Source: Paenibacillus sp. S150 (GTDB lineage Bacteria; Bacillota; Bacilli; Paenibacillales; Paenibacillaceae). From it: DNA of 64,000 nucleotides. Within the stretch, counting starts at the first letter, position 1. Each line of letters begins with the position of its first letter. This document shows positions 1-9,721 of the stretch, piece after piece. A program made the translations under genes and the position numbers. The notes under the pieces are model-generated. The model saw only the letters and a program-made list of their open reading frames with translations, did not search any database and had not been told where the DNA came from. The DNA lies in assembly GCF_019352175.1 (NCBI RefSeq), contig NZ_JACBYI010000001.1, forward strand, positions 310,001-374,000, read 5' to 3'.

Positions 1-3000
1 GTCACATTGTCGACCTGCTCCTGGGTGGTTCCGTTGCTGTCATTCAGCGCAATGGCACTCTTAAGGGCTAGACCAAATGCCTGAGTGCTTTCCTTCGTAT
101 ATAGTTCCAGGTTCATCCCTTCGGCCTGATCAACCAAATAAGTCAGCAGCGTCTTGTCAATTATTTTCTCGTTGAACTCTAGCTCTGCCACATTGGCATA
201 CCCGTTCGGAGAATTATACCGCAGATAGCGGAAAGGCGTATTATTGGTTATGGCTACTGTGTACCATTGTCTAGCGGTGACGTCGGTGATGGTGTAGAGA
301 TCTGTGTAGACCTGGCCGTCATTAGATCCTTGCAGGACCGCCCCGTTGACTCGACCGTAATTCCCATCATTTCTCGGATAGAATCTTAAGCCTTCTAACA
401 ACTTTTCGTTGCCCATGCCCAAATCCACAACGATCCAAGCATTGGCTTGACTCGCATCTGTATAGGTCCCTGTATTACCATCGAAGGCCCGCCAGCCATT
501 GGCTGCTTTGGACACATTGCTGTTTCCAAAGAGAGTCGTAGAAGCCTCCACCATACTTTCGGAAATCGTTAGTTTTGAAGGAAGCGCTGCAGTGGACACA
601 AGCAGCTTTTCCTCCTCAAACAATTCGTTAATCAAAGCAAGCTTGTCTGCTCCTGGCTGTTTAATTGCTTCCAGAATGCGGTCAGCCTCCATTTTGTATA
701 GATGGTAACTGAGCCTGGTATATCCTTCCGGCTGCAGCATCTTCGAAATGATCGCATCAGCCAAAATATCATATTCACCGTACAGCTCCACTTCCGCTAC
801 GTTCCCGTACCAAGAAGCGCTGTTAAAGATTCTTAAGTAGCGGTACGCATTTTTATCTTTGAATTGCTCGCCATTAATGTATGTCCAAGTATTATCCGCA
901 GCCCCCGACACTGCCGGTGTCAGATCTGTCCAGTTCAAATTGTCATTGGAGCCCTGCACGATAACTCCGTTCATTCTCCCTGCCTGCCCACTTCTAGGCA
1001 TTAGCATAACGTCGCTCAGTTTAACAGATGCCCCTACTCCCAGGTCTATCGTATAATAAGAGCCGGGACCGGTGACAAGATCGCCGTAAGTAGTTGTGTT
1101 GCCGTCAAACAACAAATAACCGACCTTTTCCTTAGGCAAGCCATTGCTGCCGTACTGAGCTGCGGAAGCGATTACTGAAGCTAATTTAGAAACATCTAAT
1201 TTTTTCTCATTATTTACATAATATAACTTAGAGTTATCTGTAGAGAAGATGACCGGATCCGCAGACACCCCTTCTGTCGTCTTATATTGAAGATCAAACT
1301 TGATATTACCTGTTGGTGTAAAAGGAGTCATGGTCGCCAATGCTGTCCAATTTATCTGGTCTGCTGAAAAAATCGTTGCCTGCTGTCCTTGGATGGTGAC
1401 CTGCACATCCTGAATTGGTTCTGTTGACTGGAATGACAATTTAACAACGTTGCCTGTAACCACTCGATTCGCTATGCTTTGATCCGAACCTATAGATACT
1501 GACGAAAGCTTGTTTATGCTTTCATGTCGCTCTCCAAAAATTCTGAATTCGGACAATTCTAGCATCGGGTTGCCTGCTGGAAACAAATCATACGCCGGCT
1601 CAATCATTTGTATCTTCAGAAATCGGTATTGTTCCTCTTGGAGATCATCCTTTACCTTAAGTGTCTGCATGTCGCCCATAACCGTTGTCAGTCCGGGTGT
1701 TAGCTGGATCCAATTTTCTCTATCATTGGATCCGAACACGGTAGTGCCGCCGATACGTTCGGAGAAAGCAGTTCTTACCTGAAGTCCGAAGGCATTTGCT
1801 GACACTTTGAAACTTGGCCCAAAATCCATGTAATAACTCAGGTCCTGAGCCAGGTAATATCCTGCAAAACTGTCTGGATTATTATCAAGAAGAGGCTGTA
1901 ATTGAGTTCCAAAAGTAGAACTAACCAGTATGTTACCAAAATCCATGCTGCCGTCGCTCAACAGAGGCGTCAACTTCTGGAGACTTGCAATCAGAGTTTT
2001 CAAATCCATTAATTTCAGGATAAAGACATCATCTGATGCACTAGAGATCAGATTCATAACATCAGCATACATTTGCTTATATTTCTCAAGGCTTGAAGAA
2101 ACATAGGCATCATCAGGTTCCATTTCTGCAATTATTGTGTTTACTGCTGATTGCCTGTCTAGGTCAACGGTAACTTGAATACTCTTCGATGTCATGGTGG
2201 TTCCGTCCGACGCCCATACTATAAAGGAATAAGCTCCGGCTTTTGTCGGCTTCCACGAAAATGCTCCAGTACTCTCATTGAATACAGCACCCTCCGGCTT
2301 ATTTTCGATCTGATAAGTGATTTCTTCGGCTGTATTTATATCTGTTGCTGAAAAATCACAACTGATCGTAGAAGTTGATTCCGTATAGGTTAATAATTGC
2401 AAATCTTTATTCCCCGCAGTAAATACCGGAGGGGTCAGCAGCGTATCCGCTTGTAAATTAATATGGTCAATATCAACGCTAGTGTCGGTTCCATAAACCG
2501 TAAAATATGCAAAATCACCAAAACTTTGTATATCATTCATAGTATAAGTTACATATCTCCACTGCCCTTTCGTGTCAGGCAATCTCAGCGTATCGTTAAT
2601 ACTAAAGCTGATAACCATCTTGGCTGTGCCGTTAGTTCGAATCCTGAATCCGATGGTTTTTTGGCCTGTGCTCGAAGAAACAATTGCAATTTTGCTTCCC
2701 AATTCCGTTGCAGCTATCCTGATGAAAGAGGTATCCCCCTCTTGTAGTGTCGCTGAATTACCGTCTAACTGGGTATAGCGGTCTTCAATTTCTATAAAAT
2801 TGGAATCTAGCATAGGTTTCGGAAGCGTTTGGATACCCTCGGACTCTGCTTCTTTCGGAATATACAGCCAGTAATCCGCTCCTCCATCAGGAGATTCCCA
2901 ATAAAAGGTTGTTCTCTTGGTAAACATCTCCGTGAAATATGGGGCTTCTTCCTCCATATTTACTCCAGCAGTATATTTATAATAATAGTAAAGATCATAA

Positions 3001-4235
3001 ACATTCCCACCAATTCTTCCTTTATAAGCATCTGATATTTTTTCATAGATTGCGGTAGGATTTCCATTCGCATCAGTATGGGATGCAACAGGAACCCACG
3101 GAGTATCATAACCTAACATGTACTGGGCAAAAAAATTAGCGGCTTTTAGGATGCGGTTATCCAGAAATTCATATGGGCCAACAGCATTCGAGGCATTCGA
3201 TACCGTGCCCTCCACTGGATCCACTTTGGTACCTTGAGCAAGTAATAAACGCGATAAAATTTCCGCATTGGTTATATCGCCAGCACCATGTGCCTGGTCC
3301 CGACCCATTTCCACATGCTGAACCACCTGGGGATCTATCATCTCGCCTGTTAAGTCATTTTGAGTCACCAACCGGAACAAACGTTTGATAGAACCGTTTT
3401 GCCCCTGATCAACTGCGGTTTTATTCACAGTAAACCATTCGACTCCTTCATTATATCTTGCACGATCATTTGAAAAAATGTAGCCCGATACGGCCCCAAG
3501 CAGCGGATACGTATGTTGGTTCATGAACTTGTCATTGAAATGAAGAAATGTTTCGGTCATTGGATTAATAAGATTTTTCGTGAATTTGCTTGTGTCCTCG
3601 TTCGTCCATGCCCACTTCGTATCCGCTTTTGCCGAGCTTGAATATCGCAAAATTTCCGCAGCAGTCACCATACGGTTCAGTGGAATGCCCATATGAATAT
3701 GTGAATCTGTAAAATACGTATATTGGCTCGGATCCATCTGCTCCCACAGTCTGATGATTCTCATGGCATTCGAATGATAGGCTTCATCACCGGTTATATA
3801 ATACATAATAGCTTGTGTATACGCTCTCAAACCGTCCACCACAAAAGCCGCCTTACTGTTGACTGCACGCGTTTTCGGATTATCCGTGCCATCAGCATTA
3901 GAACTGTCGAAAATGTTTGAAGCGAACGTTTTGGAAGCGTAAGAGGACTTAGCCATTGCCACATAATAACTGTACCAAGGATCTTTATTGGCAATAACCT
4001 GTCCCCGCATATTATCCAGAATTGACTTGGTCAATCCCACACCTGGGTGGGTAAATCCTTCATCAGATATAACTTCAGTAATGGTCACAATGTCAGATGC
4101 CGCTGGTACTGTGTCATCTGCAGACGCTTTTGGCCAAACATTTAAAGGAGCAGCACCGAGCGCGAAAACCAAGAGTAAACATATTGTTTTCCTTATACCA
4201 GAAAAACGTTTCGAAAATCCTTTTTCGTCTTTCAT
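1..4235 (-). CDS. Secreted alginate-lyase-like protein with multiple F5/8C modules (3' end beyond window)
   Basis: Open frame of 1411 codons read from an ATG at 4235, preceded by AGGAGGT, running off the left edge, so the C-terminus is missing. Residues 1-45 form a signal peptide (basic start, then a hydrophobic ICLLLVFALG stretch). Residues about 50-430 resemble the helical (alpha/alpha)-toroid of alginate-lyase/heparinase-type polysaccharide lyases; landmarks are HIHMGIPLNRM near residue 176 and NQHTYPLLGAVSG. Residues about 480-590 look like a beta-jelly-roll carbohydrate-binding module. An Ig/cadherin-like domain follows (about 600-690). Three F5/8 type C (discoidin) modules lie at about 800-900, 1040-1145 and 1215-1350, separated by short helical linkers. 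It probably cleaves an extracellular uronic-acid polysaccharide while bound to the substrate or cell surface. The exact lyase family and substrate cannot be decided from sequence alone. Confidence 0.8.
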   Translation of the reverse strand, partial: MKDEKGFSKRFSGIRKTICLLLVFALGAAPLNVWPKASADDTVPAASDIVTITEVISDEGFTHPGVGLTKSILDNMRGQVIANKDPWYSYYVAMAKSSYASKTFASNIFDSSNADGTDNPKTRAVNSKAAFVVDGLRAYTQAIMYYITGDEAYHSNAMRIIRLWEQMDPSQYTYFTDSHIHMGIPLNRMVTAAEILRYSSSAKADTKWAWTNEDTSKFTKNLINPMTETFLHFNDKFMNQHTYPLLGAVSGYIFSNDRARYNEGVEWFTVNKTAVDQGQNGSIKRLFRLVTQNDLTGEMIDPQVVQHVEMGRDQAHGAGDITNAEILSRLLLAQGTKVDPVEGTVSNASNAVGPYEFLDNRILKAANFFAQYMLGYDTPWVPVASHTDANGNPTAIYEKISDAYKGRIGGNVYDLYYYYKYTAGVNMEEEAPYFTEMFTKRTTFYWESPDGGADYWLYIPKEAESEGIQTLPKPMLDSNFIEIEDRYTQLDGNSATLQEGDTSFIRIAATELGSKIAIVSSSTGQKTIGFRIRTNGTAKMVISFSINDTLRLPDTKGQWRYVTYTMNDIQSFGDFAYFTVYGTDTSVDIDHINLQADTLLTPPVFTAGNKDLQLLTYTESTSTISCDFSATDINTAEEITYQIENKPEGAVFNESTGAFSWKPTKAGAYSFIVWASDGTTMTSKSIQVTVDLDRQSAVNTIIAEMEPDDAYVSSSLEKYKQMYADVMNLISSASDDVFILKLMDLKTLIASLQKLTPLLSDGSMDFGNILVSSTFGTQLQPLLDNNPDSFAGYYLAQDLSYYMDFGPSFKVSANAFGLQVRTAFSERIGGTTVFGSNDRENWIQLTPGLTTVMGDMQTLKVKDDLQEEQYRFLKIQMIEPAYDLFPAGNPMLELSEFRIFGERHESINKLSSVSIGSDQSIANRVVTGNVVKLSFQSTEPIQDVQVTIQGQQATIFSADQINWTALATMTPFTPTGNIKFDLQYKTTEGVSADPVIFSTDNSKLYYVNNEKKLDVSKLASVIASAAQYGSNGLPKEKVGYLLFDGNTTTYGDLVTGPGSYYTIDLGVGASVKLSDVMLMPRSGQAGRMNGVIVQGSNDNLNWTDLTPAVSGAADNTWTYINGEQFKDKNAYRYLRIFNSASWYGNVAEVELYGEYDILADAIISKMLQPEGYTRLSYHLYKMEADRILEAIKQPGADKLALINELFEEEKLLVSTAALPSKLTISESMVEASTTLFGNSNVSKAANGWRAFDGNTGTYTDASQANAWIVVDLGMGNEKLLEGLRFYPRNDGNYGRVNGAVLQGSNDGQVYTDLYTITDVTARQWYTVAITNNTPFRYLRYNSPNGYANVAELEFNEKIIDKTLLTYLVDQAEGMNLELYTKESTQAFGLALKSAIALNDSNGTTQEQVDNV

Positions 4236-4493
4236 ATTGAACCTCCTAACTATTTGAGTATCACACTGCGAGAAATTCATTGAGTTTAATGCCCTTCTAA
4301 ACTGTCAATTAATTGGACCGCTATAGTGATGATTTTAATCTGAACACCATCACATCTCATCATAACTTGCTATTAGTGAGAAGTATTATCCAATTATCCA
4401 TTGAAAGGTTCTTGCCTCGAATACACCGTTTTCAAGGGTGTGTGAAAATAGTTATTCTACGCTATCCTGATTTGGAGATCCATATGACAGACC

Positions 4494-4526
4494 AAGCCCT
4501 CCTGCCGGTAATATTAAGGAGGGCTT
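4494..4526 (-). terminator. Hairpin after the small frameshifted ORF
   Basis: A perfect 10-bp inverted repeat (AAGCCCTCCT / AGGAGGGCTT) with a 13-nt loop lies 11 nt past the stop codon of the 4537-4723 reading frame. The T-tract is weak, so termination is plausible, not certain. Confidence 0.45.
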
Positions 4527-4536
4527 AACAGCGAAA

Positions 4537-4723
4537 TTAGGAATTAATTGTTTGCAACTCGGCGTGCTTGATATAATTGGCGCTATTGTGGAATTTGCAA
4601 GCGCATTCAAGTTCTTCCAGCGTCTTGGCTCCATGATAATCGTCGTCAAGAAATAGAAGAAGATATCTTCTCTTATTACCGTTTTCATTTTTTGTAATAA
4701 TTCACTCTCCTTAAATGGTCCAA
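4537..4723 (-). pseudogene. Small gene with a single-base frameshift in an A6 tract
   Basis: A strong ribosome binding site (GGGAGGTG) precedes a TTG codon at 4723. The frame LDHLRRVNYYKK then hits TGA directly after six A residues. Removing one A joins it to an open frame that continues through KRRYLLLFLDDDYHGAKTLE to a TAA at 4537, giving a protein of about 61 residues. A hairpin follows. Without the frameshift, this would be an ordinary small translated gene, yet I do not recognise the family. It may be a recent pseudogene, a slippage-dependent gene or a sequencing error in a homopolymer. The region from 4236 to 4536 otherwise holds only the lyase leader. Confidence 0.4.
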
Positions 4724-4926
4724 TGTTTCACCTCCCTTTGGCCCTTTATCCATCCGCTAATTTGTACAGAGTAACTATACCTGCAATTCTAATAACATAA
4801 TGACAAAACGATATGAGGAAATGTTCATTTATTGGCATGATCTTACCAACTTGAAACGGCTTCCCCATCTTTAATAAGGACAGTACCGAGAGAATCTCCT
4901 ACTCAACGGGGCTTTCCTCTGAACCT

Positions 4927-5811
4927 TTATTTTTTATTTGAATGGATAAATTCTGTTCGATATTTCAGCGGTGTTATACCAACTTCCTGCTTAAACACTT
5001 TGGCAAAGTAGGAAGCATTGGGGATACCCACCCCGCCAGCAATCCATTCGATTGATTTCGATGTAGTCTCCAGCAGTCGGCAAGCCTGCCTTAAACGTTT
5101 GGCCGTGATATATTCCTTCAGCGTGCTGCCTGTCTCCTCATGAAAAAGCTTCGATAAGTAGAACTTTGATAGATGCAAGTCATTAGCTAGGTCTTCCAAT
5201 CGGAAACTTTTTTGATAATACTCATCGATCCACTGCATCGCCTCTTGCGCATAACCTGCACATCTTCGCTCCTTAGTGTTAGAGGTTCGCTTTTGCTCCG
5301 CAGGTGTACTACGTATAATAGTGTCCAGGATGCGCAGAATCAGCATGGCGATCTCCTCCGTGTCCTCGCCCTTTCCTTCTGTTCTTGCCAAGTCGTAGTC
5401 GCTAAAATCGCATTCAATTCTCCCGCTGTAGGCCATAAGATCAAAAGCCTGCACCGAATTCTGCCCGCGCCATAATACCGTATACAGTTCATATCTCTTT
5501 GCAAACGGCCGAAGCAGCTCATCGATAAGCATCAGATCAAAGTGGCAAATCGTTCGCGTGTAAGGTTGCTCTTGACTTACATTCGCATAAACATAATGCA
5601 GCTGATACGGCTGAAGAAAAAAGAGCATCCCCTTACGAATCTGGAACGTATCTCCATTGACGACAACACGCCCTTCGCCTTCATGAACATACAGTACTTC
5701 GCAACATTGATGCCAATGATAATGGCCTTTGTAGTTGTCCGTATTGTGTAAACGATAGTCCCAGAACAGCTTGGAACCACTGAAAACGACAGCCTCAAAC
5801 ATATGCTTCAT
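4927..5811 (-). CDS. AraC-family transcriptional regulator with N-terminal cupin
   Basis: 294 residues from an ATG with AGGAGG seven bases upstream. The N-terminal half is a cupin-like sensory domain (YHWHQCCEVLYVHEGEGRV near residue 30) of the sugar-sensing AraC type. The C-terminal 100 residues carry two helix-turn-helix motifs, with the signature IEWIAGGVGIPNASYFAKVF and the end GITPLKYR. It lies next to the secreted lyase gene and the glycosidase cluster, both on the same strand, so it is probably a local activator of polysaccharide genes. The upstream region contains an imperfect inverted repeat built on TTTCGAAT/ATTCGAAA (about 5884-5926), a possible operator. Target genes are inferred from position only. 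Confidence 0.85.
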   Translation of the reverse strand: MKHMFEAVVFSGSKLFWDYRLHNTDNYKGHYHWHQCCEVLYVHEGEGRVVVNGDTFQIRKGMLFFLQPYQLHYVYANVSQEQPYTRTICHFDLMLIDELLRPFAKRYELYTVLWRGQNSVQAFDLMAYSGRIECDFSDYDLARTEGKGEDTEEIAMLILRILDTIIRSTPAEQKRTSNTKERRCAGYAQEAMQWIDEYYQKSFRLEDLANDLHLSKFYLSKLFHEETGSTLKEYITAKRLRQACRLLETTSKSIEWIAGGVGIPNASYFAKVFKQEVGITPLKYRTEFIHSNKK

Positions 5812-6389
5812 AACTATTCCTCCTGGGAACGTTCTACAACTATCTCCTTCTACTCTACGTCTCTCCAGAAGTGCAAGCTCTATATTTCGAATGCGACATT
5901 AATAATAGCCACATATATTCGAAATCATAATGCATTCTGTAGAAGTCCGCGAGGCACTGATCCAATTTCTTGGAATTCTCGGCAATAGTTTATATTTCGC
6001 ATTAACAATCTCATGGTACATGTACCACATCATACCGCTTAATGGTTTGAATGGTCATCAAATGTTCCATCAAAGAATTGTGTACGAAATTAATGCTTCA
6101 TTCGCATGATACTCGTTCCCGCCATAATCGCGGTCTTCGTGAAAAAGCCTGGCATCTTCCAAAATGGCTAAGCATCTGCTTCCGAACCTGGATATCGAGG
6201 GTGACAAAGCACCATGCCGAGAGTGAAGATAAAAAATTAAAATGGACGGTATAACACCCGTCCACCTAAATCCTTAAAGAGCAGAAGCTGTTAACAATGT
6301 CTGCCGAATCTGCTTATTTACAACTCTTCACATTAGTCTAAACTTACCGTTTGGTGTACCACATACTGAAGATGCGGCCAGTCAACCCA
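5812..6389. other. Gene-free stretch, decayed sequence
   Basis: No intact gene is visible. Apart from the AraC promoter region (5812-5930), the stretch has short broken reading frames on both strands and looks like decayed coding sequence that I cannot assign. A small GGACGG/CCGTCC hairpin lies near 6243-6264. Confidence 0.4.
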
Positions 6390-6735
6390 TAAATGCAGAA
6401 ATCGATAATTTGATCCGAGCTCAGCTCAAGCTTGAAGCAGAATGTCCAATCCAGCAGGTTCGGATTTGTATAATGCAGCATGTAATGATGAGCTAGCGGG
6501 ACCAGCTGAACCGTATGCCTTAAATATAGATACGGTTCAGCCCGTCAAGCCAATACATTTCCGGCGCCCAGAAATGTATTGCGGCCCCATTGGACAATAT
6601 CCAGTCCCTTTGGTGTGTCGCGATACAGCCAGCTTATACTTTGCCCCGCGAGGAAGCGCCTCTAGGTCGATGCTGTGAACCCTAGCGTACTTCTCTCCCT
6701 CCGCCGTCACTCTGCGGTTAGTATAAAATTAGAAT
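6390..6735 (-). pseudogene. Remnant of a GH43/GH32-like beta-propeller glycosidase
   Basis: This stretch aligns by eye over its length with about 19930-20255, the N-terminal third of the intact glycosidase gene at 19412-20347. Shared blocks include GTCCAATCCAGCAGGTTC, TTCCGGCGCCCA and CTCTCCCTCCGC. Start and C-terminal two thirds are missing and the frame is broken. It sits directly downstream of the GH43 gene at 6747-8165, the same order as in the second copy (19.4-21.2 kb), where the GH43 partner is the broken member. Confidence 0.85.
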
Positions 6736-6746
6736 CTTATAGCCCT

Positions 6747-8165
6747 TTATACTCCTACCCGATAACTGAATCCGCTGAAATGTACATTTCCTTCGCCGGT
6801 TGCATTCAACGCAATACGCAGACTCAGAAAATCACCTAGTACATTGTGATGAAAGCCAGACATTTCAAAGCCATGATCCAGTTTGCTCCATTGTCCTGTC
6901 AAGTCCAGAAAATACAAGCTTACCTCATGCTGATCATTGACGATTCGGAGCGTTACCGATTCGCCGGATACCGCCATGCGTTCACTCGTATTATGATTAC
7001 GGAAAGCAAATGCCTCCTTGCCGTCAAACCCTATTCCATAATAAAAACCAGGCTTATAGAACAGGCCAAGCGTTCCCTCTGCCTTGCCTTGCAAACTCAT
7101 GGAAACCTCGGCTGTATAGGTATGGTGTACCGGAATACACAACAGCGGATTCGACTGTTCCTTGGAGCCTGCCTTCAAAACCAGATGATGATCTTTTATT
7201 CTATAATCCTTAAGACGTTCTCCTCCGAAGAAATGCCAGTGAGGTCCCAATTCCCCTGAATCCGTAAGCACCAATGCTCTCTCCGAAGGGTCTGCAGTTA
7301 CTGTAGCCTCAGAAGTTGAAGAATCTTCGTCATCAGCTACAGTGAACCAACCGTCAGCTGTCCATTGTACCGGTTCGATCAGCGTCTGTCTGCCAAGAGT
7401 ATAATAATCTTTTTCATAGGCATGATACACGACATACCACTGCCCTTCAGGTGAATCCACAAGCGAACCGTGTCCTTTGGACCACCAGTTCTCGCTGCGG
7501 TGGTTCGTGCGTACAATGGGATTGTACGGCGAATTCTCCCAAGGACCTTCCAGCGACCTGGCACGGGCGGAGATGATCATGTGGCTGGTTGCAGGGCCTG
7601 CCGTCCCCCCTTGAGCGCTGGTCATATAGTAATATCCATCTTTAAATGTAAGCTTGGGAGATTCAAGATAAAAGCCTTCCGTCAGCCACTCCCTTGGATA
7701 TCTCCAACCGTCGTATACCTTCAATAACTCTCCTACGGTAGACAGTCCATCGTCTGACAATCGGACCATATACCCATCGTTCACAAACAAGAAGCGATTC
7801 CCTTTCTGATCCACTGCATGTCCAGGGTCGATATACCCTTCAATCTTTAAGTCGATCGGTTTGCTCCATGGCCCTGCCGGGTTCTCTGCCGTCACCACCC
7901 AATTGGTTTGGCCAGCTGGAAAATAGATATAAAAAAGTCCCTGATGGCAGATCAAATCCGGCGCCATAATCGAGCCGCCCACATGCTCATGAATTGCGTG
8001 ACCAATCGGCTCCCAGTCCGTCAGGTTAAGTGAATGCCATACGAGCAACCCCGGCGTATAGTCGAATGAAGAATGGGTCATATAATAATGCTGTCCGACT
8101 CTGACAATGGATGGATCGGGATAGTCGCCAGCCAGAATAGCATTAATTCCTAGAATCTGTGACAT
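6747..8165 (-). CDS. Glycoside hydrolase family 43 (beta-xylosidase / arabinofuranosidase type)
   Basis: 472 residues, ATG at 8165 with GGAGG six bases upstream. The N-terminal five-bladed beta-propeller has the three carboxylates expected for GH43: Asp17 in DYPDPS (base), Asp70 in MAPDL (pKa modulator) and Glu168 in FYLESPKL (acid). From about residue 300 a beta-sandwich follows, similar to the C-terminal domain of family 43 beta-xylosidases (GLFYKPGFYYGIGFDGKEAF). There is no signal peptide, so it acts in the cytoplasm on imported oligosaccharides. A decayed second copy exists at 20386-21200. Neighbours on both sides are glycosidases or their remnants on the same strand. Exact specificity is not readable. 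Confidence 0.88.
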   Translation of the reverse strand: MSQILGINAILAGDYPDPSIVRVGQHYYMTHSSFDYTPGLLVWHSLNLTDWEPIGHAIHEHVGGSIMAPDLICHQGLFYIYFPAGQTNWVVTAENPAGPWSKPIDLKIEGYIDPGHAVDQKGNRFLFVNDGYMVRLSDDGLSTVGELLKVYDGWRYPREWLTEGFYLESPKLTFKDGYYYMTSAQGGTAGPATSHMIISARARSLEGPWENSPYNPIVRTNHRSENWWSKGHGSLVDSPEGQWYVVYHAYEKDYYTLGRQTLIEPVQWTADGWFTVADDEDSSTSEATVTADPSERALVLTDSGELGPHWHFFGGERLKDYRIKDHHLVLKAGSKEQSNPLLCIPVHHTYTAEVSMSLQGKAEGTLGLFYKPGFYYGIGFDGKEAFAFRNHNTSERMAVSGESVTLRIVNDQHEVSLYFLDLTGQWSKLDHGFEMSGFHHNVLGDFLSLRIALNATGEGNVHFSGFSYRVGV

Positions 8166-8347
8166 GATTAGCCTCCAAGTTTTATAAAGATGATTTCTAG
8201 TTACAATCCTTTGATTTATGATCGCACAATATCAATTTTAGTATCGGGTTGTTGCGAGTAGTTGACTGCTTCTATCCAAAAATAATCATTTCTCGCTCTA
8301 AATGCATGTCCTACAGACGCTCGCAAAATAGTGTACAATGTTCCTGG

Positions 8348-9673
8348 TCAGCTCAACTGAAAGGTCGCAAAAGGCCGCTCTTCTTCATGCTCGATTGCCA
8401 AAATTCGAAAATAGGCGCCATCGGTTGCTACAAACAAATCCGGGTACAGATATGGGTGGAAAGAGGACCATGAGGGATCGCTTAAGCCTTCGGAATGGAG
8501 GAATGTACACTCCTCCCGAAAAACGACGCTATCGTCCCAATCGCTTAACCGCAGCACGAACTGCAAACATCTTAAATAACAACCTGGTTGATGAACCGAT
8601 TCGAAGGATAAGCCCTCAGGATCTGCTAGCCCGGGAACGATCTTCCATAGTAAAGAGGTAAACGGATCGAACGGGATCGGCGATAGCTTGGCATACGAAC
8701 CATCTGACCTTAAATAATAATCGGGAAGCGCATACGACCTGAGTCTACGCCAATCCGGCGGACTATAAGCTTCCATCAGCCTGTCCCAATCGTCCGGCCC
8801 TACACTTACAATCGAAATATGTTTGGCATTTGGAGGCAGCTGGTAGCTGCGCCGATTCATCGGACTCCATGCCCAGCCATAAATATCTGTAGTCTCCCAT
8901 GCAAAACATTTAGCATTAATGGGCTTATAGCAATCCCCGTACAAATACCATTTATCCTCATCCAAGGCACGAATAATCACCGGCCCTTCAATCATGGGTT
9001 CCCCAATCGCTTTGGGATAAACGGTTTCGTTGAAGCTTCCTGGCCGCATCGAAGCTGAAGCAGCCCCTTTGATCCTCTTACCTTCCCGTGGGGCTTCTTC
9101 TGGTTCCCGCTCATCCTTGAAAGATAGATAAAACATCCGGTCATGTTGCGTAATCGAAGCGTCAATGACATCATATCCCGGATCGAAAAATACCTGCGGT
9201 TCCGACACACTCAGGAAATCATCCGTATAGTTAACATAGATCCGGTTGCGGTCAGTATTTCCGGACCAAAAAATCGCATACTCCCTGCGCTCGGAATCGT
9301 AAATAATCTCGGGCGCCCAGGCATGCATGCCTGAGCTGTTCAACCGAAGCAGCCTGCCTCGATCAAAGCGGATCAAATCCGGCGAATCATAGCACAAAAT
9401 GAATTCGCTGTTCCACATATTCGTCGCAGCCACGATATATTGGCCATCCTGTTTCCTGAAGATAAACGGATCTCTCATACCGCATTCTCCGATCTCAGGA
9501 ACCAATACGGGCTGACCGTCGTTCAACGCGATCCAGTTTCTCCCGTCACGGCTGGATGCCAAATGCAGCGAGAACGCATTGGCAAGTCCATCCGGTGACT
9601 CGGTAAAATAGCCCATAATATAACCGCGGGGTTGATCCGCTTGCATTATATTCCCACACGTTTTTCCAACCAT
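8348..9673 (-). CDS. GH43-type arabinofuranosidase with C-terminal AbfB (CBM42) module
   Basis: 441 residues from an ATG at 9673 with AGGAG eight bases upstream. The open frame extends 38 codons further, but those codons are the tail of a decayed GH42 gene, so I reject the longer start. Residues 15-300 form a GH43-type beta-propeller (GMRDPFIFR, HAWAPEIIYD, EGPVIIRALDEDKWYLY). Residues about 310-440 resemble the AbfB arabinose-binding module (FESVHQPGCYLRC, VVFREECTF). No signal peptide is seen, so it is probably a cytoplasmic alpha-L-arabinofuranosidase. It shares the propeller type with the gene at 18405-19355 (G-x-RD motif) but that one lacks the AbfB module. Confidence 0.82.
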   Translation of the reverse strand: MVGKTCGNIMQADQPRGYIMGYFTESPDGLANAFSLHLASSRDGRNWIALNDGQPVLVPEIGECGMRDPFIFRKQDGQYIVAATNMWNSEFILCYDSPDLIRFDRGRLLRLNSSGMHAWAPEIIYDSERREYAIFWSGNTDRNRIYVNYTDDFLSVSEPQVFFDPGYDVIDASITQHDRMFYLSFKDEREPEEAPREGKRIKGAASASMRPGSFNETVYPKAIGEPMIEGPVIIRALDEDKWYLYGDCYKPINAKCFAWETTDIYGWAWSPMNRRSYQLPPNAKHISIVSVGPDDWDRLMEAYSPPDWRRLRSYALPDYYLRSDGSYAKLSPIPFDPFTSLLWKIVPGLADPEGLSFESVHQPGCYLRCLQFVLRLSDWDDSVVFREECTFLHSEGLSDPSWSSFHPYLYPDLFVATDGAYFRILAIEHEEERPFATFQLS

Positions 9674-9721
9674 TTTGATCACTCCTGATATCCATTGTTC
9701 CCGCGGGCATTTCCCCCCTGA

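Noticed and set aside
8338..8661. 107-codon plus-strand frame
   Set aside because: Antisense shadow of the AbfB module of the GH43-type gene.
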